Both the position numbers and the translations under genes were made by a program. Below the pieces are notes generated by a model. That model was not told the DNA's origin. It saw nothing but the letters and a program-made list of their open reading frames with translations, and did not search any database. Positions 25,379 to 32,277 of a stretch of 37,555 nucleotides of DNA are shown piece by piece (position 1 is the stretch's first letter; each line of letters opens with the position of its first letter). The stretch lies in NCBI GenBank assembly GCA_022614805.1, contig JAKEHY010000012.1, forward strand, positions 1 through 37,555, given 5' to 3'. Source of the DNA: Candidatus Zixiibacteriota bacterium. GTDB lineage: Bacteria; Zixibacteria; MSB-5A5; DSPP01.

Positions 25379-27415
25379 TTACGAGCAGGGAAAAGGGATG
25401 CTCGAAAATACGGCGGCCAACTCGGTGACGATGTCGGCGCCACTAAACCTCCCATCGCAGTTGACGTCGGCAAGGCAGAACGGGCAGTTGCCGCTTTCTT
25501 GAAACACGCAGATAACCAGCGAAACCACGTCGGCGGCGGTGAAGTTGGCATCTCCGTTCAAATCGCCTCTTGCGGCCGGACAAACCAGGGGTTGAATGCT
25601 CCGAAAAACGCCGCCGTCCTCGGTGCCGGCGAAAATCTGCCCGCTTGCATCATTGATGGCCAGGGAGTAAACCGACGTATGGGTCAATCCGGCATTGAGG
25701 GGTGCCCAAGTATCCCCATTGTCCGTGGAATGAAAAACGCCACCCCCTTCCGTCCCGGCAAAAATCTCTCCGCTTGATTTTATAAGCAGAGTCAGGATTT
25801 CCGCATTGGTCAAGCCGGTATTGACCGGCGTCCAGTTCTCCCCGTTATCGGTGGAGCGAAACACCCCGCCGCCATCTGTGCCCGTAAAGAGGTCACCGGC
25901 CGAATTTACCGCCAGGGCATAGATGTCGAAATTAGTCAAACCGGTATTGACCGGAGTCCAGGTAGCTCCATTATCGGTGGAGCGAAAAACACCATCCCCT
26001 TCAACGAAAAAGTTAGTGAAAGTGCCAGCGAAAATCTCTCCGCTCGATTTGATAGCCAAAGCCCGTACAAATACAAAAGTGTCCGACAAACTGGTCTGGG
26101 TCCAGCTGTCGCCGTTGTCGGTTGAGCGAAACACGCCGGCGTACTGATCGCCGGCGAAAATATGTCCCGCTGGATTGATGGCAAGGGAATAAACGTAGAA
26201 GGGAGGTGGAGGGAGAAATGTCCAGTCAACCCCATTATTGGTAGAGCGATAAATGTAAGCGTTCGCTGCAAAAATATGTCCGCTGGAGTTGATGGCGAGA
26301 GCCTGGGTAGCATAATTCTTAAAATCGATGAAAATCCAGTTGTTTCCGTTATCCGTGGAACGAAAGAGACCCGGGCTACTATAACCCTCTCCCGTTCCAG
26401 CAAAAATCTGCCCACTGGGATGGACGGCCAAAGACAGAACCACAGGCGCCGGCAAGCCGATTTGGGTCCAGCTCGCTCCGTTGTCCCCGGAGCGAAAAAC
26501 CCCCTGGCCCGTGCCGGCAAACATCTCCCCGCTGGAGTTGATGGCAAAGGAATAGACCGCTCCGTCTGCAAAATCGGGTTTGACCGAGCTCCAGCTTTCC
26601 CCATTGTCAAGGGAGCGAAAAATTTCCCCGCTATAAGTTCCGGTTCCGGCAAAGAGATGGCCGCTGGAATTGATAATTACCGGTCTGACGTAGAGGTTCA
26701 GCAGGCCGGAGTTGATTTCGGTCCAGCTTGCTCCATTGTTCGTGGAACGAAAGATGCCGCCTCCCCAGGTGGGAGCGAAAATATCGCCGCTCGAATTAAT
26801 GGTTATCCGATGAGCAAGGAGATTGGTCATACCGGTGCTGACGGACGTCCAGTTGGCACCGTTATCGGTGGAGCGGAAAACCCCGCCACCAAAAGTGCCG
26901 GCAAAAATCTCCCCGCTGGAGTTGATGGCCAACCCGCGCACGTCGAGATTGGTCAGGCCACTATTGACCGGCGTCCAGTTATCCCCGTTATTTGTAGAGC
27001 GAAACACTCCGCCACCATAGGTCCCCACAAAGATTTCTCCGCTCGAATTAATGGCGACCGCAAAAACATGAGTGTTCGTCAGGCCGGTTATGACCGCTGT
27101 CCAGCTATCCCCGTTATCCGTGGAGCGAAACGCTCCCCCGGCTGTGGCGGCGAAAATGTGGCCGCTGGAATTGATGGCAAAAACGTAGACCGAGGGAGCT
27201 GTCAGGCTGGTTTTGGTCCAGTTTTCGCCATTATCGGAGGAGCGAAAGACGCCATCGCCATCAGTCCCGGCGAAGATGGTCCCGTTTGGATGAACGGCCA
27301 CAGAAAAAACATCCAAGCCGAAGGGACCATTGGTCTTTTCCCAAAAGTCCTCGGCGTTTACCTCGTTGGCCGCCACAAGGACGGTCGCCAGCAAAAAGTA
27401 ATAAAGCTTTTTCAT
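25379..27415 (-). CDS. Secreted BNR/sialidase-type propeller repeat protein with C-terminal dockerin-like domain
   Basis: The 678-residue protein has a signal peptide (MKKLYYFLLATVLVAANEVNA), then thirteen repeats of 43-49 residues plus a closing half unit. Each unit carries (F/Y)RSTDNG-x-x-W and SSG-x-IFAGT, the Asp-box pattern of BNR propeller blades; fourteen blades would fit two seven-bladed propellers (inference). The last 66 residues hold two calcium-loop helices, DLNGDANFTAADVV and DVNCDGRFSGADIV, as in type I dockerin repeats; such tails are common on secreted proteins of FCB lineages and need not mean a cellulosome. AAGGAGG lies five bases before the ATG. The substrate or role is unknown; catalytic residues of sialidases are not evident. 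Confidence 0.9.
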   Translation of the reverse strand: MKKLYYFLLATVLVAANEVNAEDFWEKTNGPFGLDVFSVAVHPNGTIFAGTDGDGVFRSSDNGENWTKTSLTAPSVYVFAINSSGHIFAATAGGAFRSTDNGDSWTAVITGLTNTHVFAVAINSSGEIFVGTYGGGVFRSTNNGDNWTPVNSGLTNLDVRGLAINSSGEIFAGTFGGGVFRSTDNGANWTSVSTGMTNLLAHRITINSSGDIFAPTWGGGIFRSTNNGASWTEINSGLLNLYVRPVIINSSGHLFAGTGTYSGEIFRSLDNGESWSSVKPDFADGAVYSFAINSSGEMFAGTGQGVFRSGDNGASWTQIGLPAPVVLSLAVHPSGQIFAGTGEGYSSPGLFRSTDNGNNWIFIDFKNYATQALAINSSGHIFAANAYIYRSTNNGVDWTFLPPPPFYVYSLAINPAGHIFAGDQYAGVFRSTDNGDSWTQTSLSDTFVFVRALAIKSSGEIFAGTFTNFFVEGDGVFRSTDNGATWTPVNTGLTNFDIYALAVNSAGDLFTGTDGGGVFRSTDNGENWTPVNTGLTNAEILTLLIKSSGEIFAGTEGGGVFHSTDNGDTWAPLNAGLTHTSVYSLAINDASGQIFAGTEDGGVFRSIQPLVCPAARGDLNGDANFTAADVVSLVICVFQESGNCPFCLADVNCDGRFSGADIVTELAAVFSSIPFPCS
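25600..27360 (-). repeat. Tandem propeller-blade repeats at DNA level
   Basis: Units of roughly 130 bases recur through the gene. Each contains, on the upper strand, variants of CGTTATCGGTGGAGCG and CCGCTGGAATTGATGGC. The similarity is strong enough to see by eye and makes this stretch prone to recombination and to assembly collapse. Confidence 0.85.
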
Positions 27416-27832
27416 CGGTTCCTCCTTTTTATTTTAGAAAGACCAATTACCAAGCGGGAAGGCGGGCTTTTTCCCAAAAGCTCCTTTCTCGTTATTTATG
27501 CGAAGTATCAAATTAACTATCTGCCCCGCGGCTGTCAAGTGAAAAATGCCCGGCTTGGAGCCGGCGGGTGATTCGCTTGCGGGGTTATCCTAACTGAAGC
27601 ATTGAGTCGTTGAATCCTTTCATCATTATTTAGGACCGCGCCCGTTTTTCTTGTTCATAGGCGGCACCTCCAGCGCCGCAGCCGGACTGAAGTCCGGCCT
27701 ACGGCCTCACTGCGACCTCACCCCTCCCTCCCCTCTCCGCAGAGTGGAGAGGGGAGGGCAGGCTCCCCTCAATTTCGCTCGGGGCAAGCGGGGGCCTGCC
27801 CCTACGAGTACAAAAAGAAATAAAAGACCGGG
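27416..27832. repeat. 417-base spacer between the two propeller genes, with promoter and repeat mosaic
   Basis: The right half of the spacer holds arms GCCGGACT/AGTCCGGC plus CTACG (27681-27702), the palindrome CCCCTCTCC-N7-GGAGAGGGG (27730-27754), a CTCGGGGCAAG module (27768-27788) and arms GGGCAGGC/GCCTGCCC followed by CTACGA (27756-27806). The left half holds the promoter of the gene ending at 25379. No coding frame is convincing. Confidence 0.7.
27510..27538 (-). promoter_or_regulatory. Possible promoter of the dockerin propeller gene
   Basis: On the lower strand, a perfect TTGACA (complement of 27533-27538) is followed after 17 bases by TAATTT (complement of 27510-27515). It lies about 95 bases before the start codon. 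The -10 box is poor, but the same TAATTT form occurs at 7884. Confidence 0.4.
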
Positions 27833-29866
27833 CTATTGACTTCGGAACACGCTGCTGCCGTCCGTTCCGGCGAAAATTTGCCCGCTGGAAGGCGCAGCCA
27901 GCGACAAGATGAAAGGGTCTGTCAGACCGTCATTAACGCTCGTCCAGGTGGCGCCGTTATCGGCGGAGCGCAAGACTCCGTTCCCGTATGTTGCAGCCAG
28001 GATATGGCCGCTGGAGTTGATGGTCAGGGCAGTGACGACGTGAATGGGCAGCCCCACGGCCTGCCAGTTGGCCCCGTCATCGGTGGAGCGGAAAATCCCG
28101 CGGTCCGTTCCGGCAAAGATGTGACCGCTGGAATTCACAGCGACGGAAATAACCGAGGTATTTGCCAAATCGAGGGGAGTCCAAGTGGCGCCATTGTCCG
28201 TGGAACGGAACACTCCTCCCCCAAGGCCACCCTCATAATAGTCTATTCCTGTCCCTGCCAGAATATGGCCGCTGGGGTTGATGGCAAGGGAGAGCACAAA
28301 GTCATTTCTTAAGCCGCTGTTGCCCTGTGTCCAGCTGGCGCCGTTGTCGGTGGAGCGATAAACGCCGTCGTTTGTTCCGGCAAAGATATGCCCGCTGGAA
28401 TTGATGGCCAAAGCATAGACGGAAGCGTAAAAGGAGGAATCGGAGCCGAGGCCGGTTGGTTCCCAGCTTGCTCCGTTATCGGTGGAGCGGAAAACGCCGT
28501 CGTAACCGGCTCCGGCGAAGATATGGCCGCTGGCGTTGATGGCCAGGGCATAAATGTAGGCTCCCAGGCCGGCCGCCGTCCAGGTGGCCCCGTTGTCGGT
28601 GGAGCGGAAAAGGTCACCGCCGGGATATTCCCCCGTCCCGGCGAAGATATCGCCGCCGGAATTGACGGCCAGAGACAAAACCCGGGCGACAGGCAGGCCG
28701 GTGCCGGTCCAGCTGGAGCCGTTATCCGCCGAGCGTAAGACACCGCTGCCGAAACTCCCGGCCAGAATGTTTCCGTTTGGAGCCACGGTCAGCGAGGGGA
28801 TGGAGGTGCCGGCTGGTTTGACGAATGTCCAACTGGCGCCGTTGTCCGTGGAGCGAAAAACGCCGCCGGAATCGGTATGCGAGGAAGCTTTGGATAAAAC
28901 GGAATGGTCTTTGCGCAGGCTGGAGAAAACCTCGAAATATGCTTCTGCCGTGGCGGTTTTTCGGGGTGTGGGGCCGCTTTGGATTTGCTTACCGAAGAAG
29001 CCGCCGCCCTGTGTTCCGGCAAAAATATCGCCGTTGCCATTGACGGCGAGAGATAGGACTCCCGAACTGGGGAGGCCGTTATTGACGGCCGTCCAACCGG
29101 TTCCGTTGTCGGTCGAGCGATAGACTCCGCCGGGCGAATAATAGTCCCCGGGAATGCCGATAAAAACGGTGTCTCCGCCGGGTTTGAAGGCGAAAGTATA
29201 GTCATATCTAAAGGGGGGGAGTCCGGTGTTAGCGGTGTCCCAGCTTGCTCCATTATCGGTGGAGCGGAAAACGCCAGCGTTGGTTCCTGCAAAAATTACG
29301 CCGCCCGGCTTGGCGGCCAGGGCATAAACGGAATTGACGTAATAGGGATACCCCAGGCCGCTGTCGGCGGCGGACCAACTGGCGCCATTGTCGGTTGAGC
29401 GGAAAATTCTGGCAGAACCGTAATAGGTCCCGACAAAAATATGCCCGGAACCATTAATGGTCAGAGCCGAAACCTGACCGGTTACGCCGCTGCCGACAGA
29501 AATCCAGCTGGTTCCGTTATCAGTGGAGCGATAAACCCGCCCGCTCGCCACAGCAAAAATATCTCCGCTGGAATTGATGGACAGGTCGCGGATATAATAC
29601 TCATCCGCCAGACCTACCAACACCCAGCTGGCGCCGTTGTCCATAGAGCGATAAACGCCGTTATAGGTTCCGGCAAAAATATGGCCGCTGGAGTTGGCGG
29701 CCAGCGAGGTAATCTCTCCCGCATAAGGGCCTTTGGTTTGTTGCCAGGAAATGGCGGCCGGAGGAGAAGGGTTCGGAGCCATCGGCGATTTCTTTTCGCT
29801 GCAAGCGGTTAGTAGAAGAATGGCGGGAATCAGCAACCAGCCCGATAGTTTTAGCCAATGGTTCAT
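27833..29866 (-). CDS. BNR-type propeller repeat lipoprotein
   Basis: The 677-residue protein begins MNHWLKLSGWLLIPAILLL and then TACSEKK, a lipobox with Cys as the first mature residue, so it should be anchored to a membrane. About thirteen Asp-box blades ((F/Y)RSTDNG-x-x-W, SSGHIFAGT) plus a closing half unit follow. It is clearly a paralogue of the downstream dockerin protein but has no dockerin. Around residues 290-333 one blade contains a non-repeat insert of about 40 residues rich in K, S and T. ATG 29866 is chosen because GGAGG precedes it and it leads straight into the signal; the frame extends eight codons further. Function unknown. Confidence 0.9.
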   Translation of the reverse strand: MNHWLKLSGWLLIPAILLLTACSEKKSPMAPNPSPPAAISWQQTKGPYAGEITSLAANSSGHIFAGTYNGVYRSMDNGASWVLVGLADEYYIRDLSINSSGDIFAVASGRVYRSTDNGTSWISVGSGVTGQVSALTINGSGHIFVGTYYGSARIFRSTDNGASWSAADSGLGYPYYVNSVYALAAKPGGVIFAGTNAGVFRSTDNGASWDTANTGLPPFRYDYTFAFKPGGDTVFIGIPGDYYSPGGVYRSTDNGTGWTAVNNGLPSSGVLSLAVNGNGDIFAGTQGGGFFGKQIQSGPTPRKTATAEAYFEVFSSLRKDHSVLSKASSHTDSGGVFRSTDNGASWTFVKPAGTSIPSLTVAPNGNILAGSFGSGVLRSADNGSSWTGTGLPVARVLSLAVNSGGDIFAGTGEYPGGDLFRSTDNGATWTAAGLGAYIYALAINASGHIFAGAGYDGVFRSTDNGASWEPTGLGSDSSFYASVYALAINSSGHIFAGTNDGVYRSTDNGASWTQGNSGLRNDFVLSLAINPSGHILAGTGIDYYEGGLGGGVFRSTDNGATWTPLDLANTSVISVAVNSSGHIFAGTDRGIFRSTDDGANWQAVGLPIHVVTALTINSSGHILAATYGNGVLRSADNGATWTSVNDGLTDPFILSLAAPSSGQIFAGTDGSSVFRSQ
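27840..29740 (-). repeat. Tandem propeller-blade repeats at DNA level, second gene
   Basis: Blade units of about 130-150 bases share GTTGTCGGTGGAGCG and GCCGCTGGAATTGATGGC variants with each other and with 25600-27360. The pattern is broken by a non-repeat stretch at about 28868-28999. Confidence 0.85.
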
Positions 29867-29902
29867 AATTGGTCCTCCTTCTCCGGCCAAGACCGCCGGG
29901 TT

Positions 29903-30073
29903 TTAGATTTGGGTGGTTCCCACTTTTTTGGCCGTAAATCGTGCGGGCATTCCTGCCCGTCCATTGGATATATACGCAACGGGACGGCCGAAGTTTGCGA
30001 GCTTTTTGTCCTTCCACGAACGCCCTGGGCAAACTTTATCGGGCGCCCGTTGCCGATCTGTCATAGCGTGCAT
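29903..30073 (-). CDS. Candidate small protein of 56 residues upstream of the propeller lipoprotein
   Basis: ATG at 30073 is preceded at five bases by GGAGGT (complement of 30079-30084), one of the best ribosome sites in the window. The frame reads MHAMTDRQRAPDKV and continues, basic and proline/glycine-containing, to a TAA at 29903-29905; the lipoprotein ATG is 36 bases further on. No family is recognised, and there is no signal or membrane helix. Part of the frame covers the CGGGCA/TGCCCG hairpin. It could be a real small protein, a leader peptide, or a decayed gene. Confidence 0.33.
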   Translation of the reverse strand: MHAMTDRQRAPDKVCPGRSWKDKKLANFGRPVAYISNGRAGMPARFTAKKVGTTQI

Positions 30074-30183
30074 TCTTGACCTCCTCTCTTTAGGGTTTTT
30101 TTCATTCCAGTTTCATATACATAAGAATAGAATCCGAGTTGTCACGGAAATGTTAAGAGAAAGTAAAGTTTTTTCAGGGTTTT

Positions 30184-30207
30184 TCAAAGTTTTCGGGCCG
30201 ACTTTGA
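30184..30207 (+). promoter_or_regulatory. Inverted repeat upstream of the DUF169 gene (possible operator)
   Basis: Arms TCAAAGT (30184-30190) and ACTTTGA (30201-30207) are exact inverted copies with a 10-base spacer, about 60 bases before the start codon. The spacing suits a dimeric helix-turn-helix regulator. No regulator gene is adjacent. Confidence 0.22.
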
Positions 30208-30265
30208 GCCGTCAAGAGTTCGTGCGGGCTTGCCTACCTTCCGGCTTTTTCATACTTTGTTTTCA

Positions 30266-31051
30266 ATGCCCGACCTGAAAAAATTGGATGAAGCATTAAA
30301 TCAGCATATCCACCCGGAAACGTTTCCATTAGCGATAAAGATGGCCAAGAAGGGGGAGGCGTTGCCGGAAAAAATCAAACGGCCGAAGGGGGATTTGGGA
30401 GTGGAGGTGGCCACCTGTCAGGGGTTTTCGCTGGCGCGGAGATACGGTTGGTCTTTGGCCATTTTTGGCGATGACATTTCCTGCCCGCTGACCAAGGTGG
30501 CCTTCGGATTCGAAAAGGAAGTTCCGTACTTCACCGACGGGCTGGCGTGCGAGGGGATGTACACGGTTTCCAAACAGGCCGGTAAAAAAACCGAAAGCGA
30601 AGTTCCCAAGTTCGGCTACAAGGAATACGAGTCCATCTGGGTGGCGCCGGTGGGGCGGGCTAATTTTGTGCCGGAGGTGATTTGCGTCTATGGGAATTCG
30701 GCGCAGATAATGCGGCTTTTGACCGCTTCGTTGTATAAGTCCGGCGGATACTTGGTTTCCCGCTCGGCCGGACGGATTGACTGCGCCGACATTGTCATCG
30801 AAACCTTGAAAACCGGCCGGGCGCACTACATTCTCCCCTGCTACGGCGACCGCATCTTCGGCCTGACGCAGGATTACGAGATGGCGTTTGCCTTTCCCTT
30901 CAGCTTTGCGGATGCGCTCATCGAAGGGCTGGAGGGGACGCACAAGGGGGGCGTGCGCTACCCGATTCCCTCCTTTTTGCGTTTCCAGGCGCAGTTCCCG
31001 GAGAAGTATCAAAAGCTGGCTGATTATTGGAAGAAAGAAGGAGGGGAATGA
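30266..31051 (+). CDS. DUF169 family protein
   Basis: The 261-residue protein matches my picture of DUF169: an N-terminal PLAIK(M)-type segment, repeated cysteines (VATCQGF, DDISCPL, GLACEGM, RIDCADI, LPCYGD) and a central VPEVICVYGNSAQIMRLL block. The family is found mainly in anaerobes and its biochemical role is not established; the cysteines suggest metal, cofactor or thiol chemistry (inference). It overlaps the next gene by four bases (ATGA), so the two are translationally coupled. ATG 30266 has no ribosome site; a TTG at 30230 is an alternative start. Confidence 0.82.
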   Translation: MPDLKKLDEALNQHIHPETFPLAIKMAKKGEALPEKIKRPKGDLGVEVATCQGFSLARRYGWSLAIFGDDISCPLTKVAFGFEKEVPYFTDGLACEGMYTVSKQAGKKTESEVPKFGYKEYESIWVAPVGRANFVPEVICVYGNSAQIMRLLTASLYKSGGYLVSRSAGRIDCADIVIETLKTGRAHYILPCYGDRIFGLTQDYEMAFAFPFSFADALIEGLEGTHKGGVRYPIPSFLRFQAQFPEKYQKLADYWKKEGGE

Positions 31052-32181
31052 ATCCGAAGGAAAGAATCGAAGCGCTTTTGACGGGTAAACAACCGGACCG
31101 AACGCCGGTGGCCGCCTGGCGGCATTTTTACGATATGGAATACTCGCCCGAGCTGTTCGTTTCTGCCACGGTCGCTTTCCAGCGCAAGTTCGGCTGGGAT
31201 TTCGTAAAAATAAATCCCCGCGCTTCCTACCACATCGAAGGCTGGGGAGCACAGTACGTCCCCTCCAAAAACCCTTTGGACAAACCGCAAAGGCTTTCCT
31301 TTCCGGTGGGGCTGCCCTCCGACTGGGAAAAAATCGAGGAGCTGCCGCTGGGCTCCGGCGTTCTGGCAGCCGAGCTTTTAACCGTTTCGCAAATTTCCAA
31401 AAAACTGGGAAAGTCGGTTTACAAGTTTATGACCGTATTTTCCCCCCTTTCCATCGCCGGGGACTTGGTCGGCACGGAGGCGCAGCTCGTCCGGGATATG
31501 CAGGAGTCCCCGCTTTTGGTGCAGGAGGCGCTGGAGGAAATCACCAAAACGTTTGTCCGTTTTTCGGTCGATTGTTTGAACGCCGGGGCGGACGGGGTTT
31601 TCTTCGCCACCACCGAATGGGCCTCCAAAAACGTCCTGACCGAGGAGGAGTACCGGAAGTTCGGGCGGCCGTACGATTTGGAAGTGATTGAAGCGGTGCG
31701 GGGGGTCGGCGGCAAAGTGATTTTGCACGTCTGCGAGCCTAACAACATGCTCTCACTTTTCACCGACTATCCGGTCGATATGGTGAGCTGGGCCGCCTCC
31801 GACCGTTCCAACCCGGCCCTCTCGGACGGGTACAGCCTGTTCAAAAAGCCGGTCATCGGTGGAATCGACCACACCTCCTCGCTTATGCTGGGGCGGAAGG
31901 AGGCTTTGGTTGGGTCGGTGCGCCCAATTCTGACTTTGTTAAAAAATATACCGGCGGTTTTGGGACCGGAGTGCGCCCTGCCGCCGGCGATGCCGGAGGA
32001 GAATCTCTTGGCATTGCGCCAGTTGGTGGAAAGGTCCGGCGGGGGAAGAAAAGCTGTGGCCGGGGCCCGACCCGTACGCAAAGCGGCGGGAAGCAAAAAA
32101 GCCAGGACCGCCCGACTCAAGCGCAAAGTCCAAAAAAGCGCAAGCGGAAAAGAAGTTAAACGGAAGAAGCGAAAAAGATAA
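31048..32181 (+). CDS. UroD-fold methyltransferase-like protein (MtaA type) with basic C-terminal tail
   Basis: The 377-residue protein has the uroporphyrinogen decarboxylase fold from residue 3 (NPKERIEALLTGKQPDRTP) to about 330. It lacks the HemE N-terminal substrate motif, but it has His227-x-Cys229 (ILHVCEP) and Cys309 (GPECALP), an H-x-C-x79-C spacing like the zinc site of MtaA/MtbA/CmuA corrinoid:thiol methyltransferases. It is therefore more likely a methyltransferase than a heme enzyme. Residues 331-377 form a tail with 21 Lys/Arg out of 47, resembling nucleic-acid-binding or histone-like tails. GGAGGGGA precedes the ATG, which overlaps the DUF169 stop. No corrinoid protein gene is in the window. 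Confidence 0.85.
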   Translation: MNPKERIEALLTGKQPDRTPVAAWRHFYDMEYSPELFVSATVAFQRKFGWDFVKINPRASYHIEGWGAQYVPSKNPLDKPQRLSFPVGLPSDWEKIEELPLGSGVLAAELLTVSQISKKLGKSVYKFMTVFSPLSIAGDLVGTEAQLVRDMQESPLLVQEALEEITKTFVRFSVDCLNAGADGVFFATTEWASKNVLTEEEYRKFGRPYDLEVIEAVRGVGGKVILHVCEPNNMLSLFTDYPVDMVSWAASDRSNPALSDGYSLFKKPVIGGIDHTSSLMLGRKEALVGSVRPILTLLKNIPAVLGPECALPPAMPEENLLALRQLVERSGGGRKAVAGARPVRKAAGSKKARTARLKRKVQKSASGKEVKRKKRKR

Positions 32182-32277
32182 TTCCGGCCCTTTAACCAAA
32201 AAAAACTGTTTAATTCCCCGCTCAATGGCTATATTCGCAGGCTCTTTACGGGTATAAATCATTTTGAGAGATTATAG

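Larger units (their letters stand above)
29867..30265. other. 399-base divergent spacer
   Basis: It separates the leftward propeller lipoprotein from the rightward DUF169 gene. It contains a 56-codon leftward frame with a strong ribosome site (29903-30073), a hairpin with arms CGGGCA/TGCCCG (29944-29959), and an inverted repeat TCAAAGT/ACTTTGA (30184-30207). A weak lower-strand promoter, GTGACA then TATGTA after 16 bases (30123-30146), may drive the leftward genes. No strong rightward promoter was found. Confidence 0.5.

Noticed and set aside
25379-25580. Cellulosome component
   Set aside because: The dockerin-like tail alone is common on secreted proteins of FCB bacteria; no cohesin or carbohydrate enzyme is in the window.
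25379-27415. Active sialidase
   Set aside because: Only the structural Asp-box repeats are seen; the catalytic arginine triad and the Tyr/Glu pair of sialidases are not recognisable.
26162-27571. Long open frame on the upper strand opposite the dockerin propeller gene (about 469 codons)
   Set aside because: It is periodic because it mirrors the blade repeats; it has no ribosome site, and the lower strand has a signal peptide, a recognised domain order and a dockerin-like tail.
25600-29740. CRISPR-like array, because short phrases recur regularly
   Set aside because: The repeats are about 130 bases apart, degenerate, in frame, and code for Asp-box blades; there are no cas genes.
29913-30278. 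Rightward 121-codon frame in the divergent spacer
   Set aside because: It has no ribosome site or family pattern and overlaps the DUF169 start in another frame.
31048-32181. Uroporphyrinogen decarboxylase HemE (heme pathway)
   Set aside because: The HemE N-terminal arginine-rich substrate motif is missing, and an H-x-C...C zinc pattern of methyltransferases is present; no heme genes are nearby.
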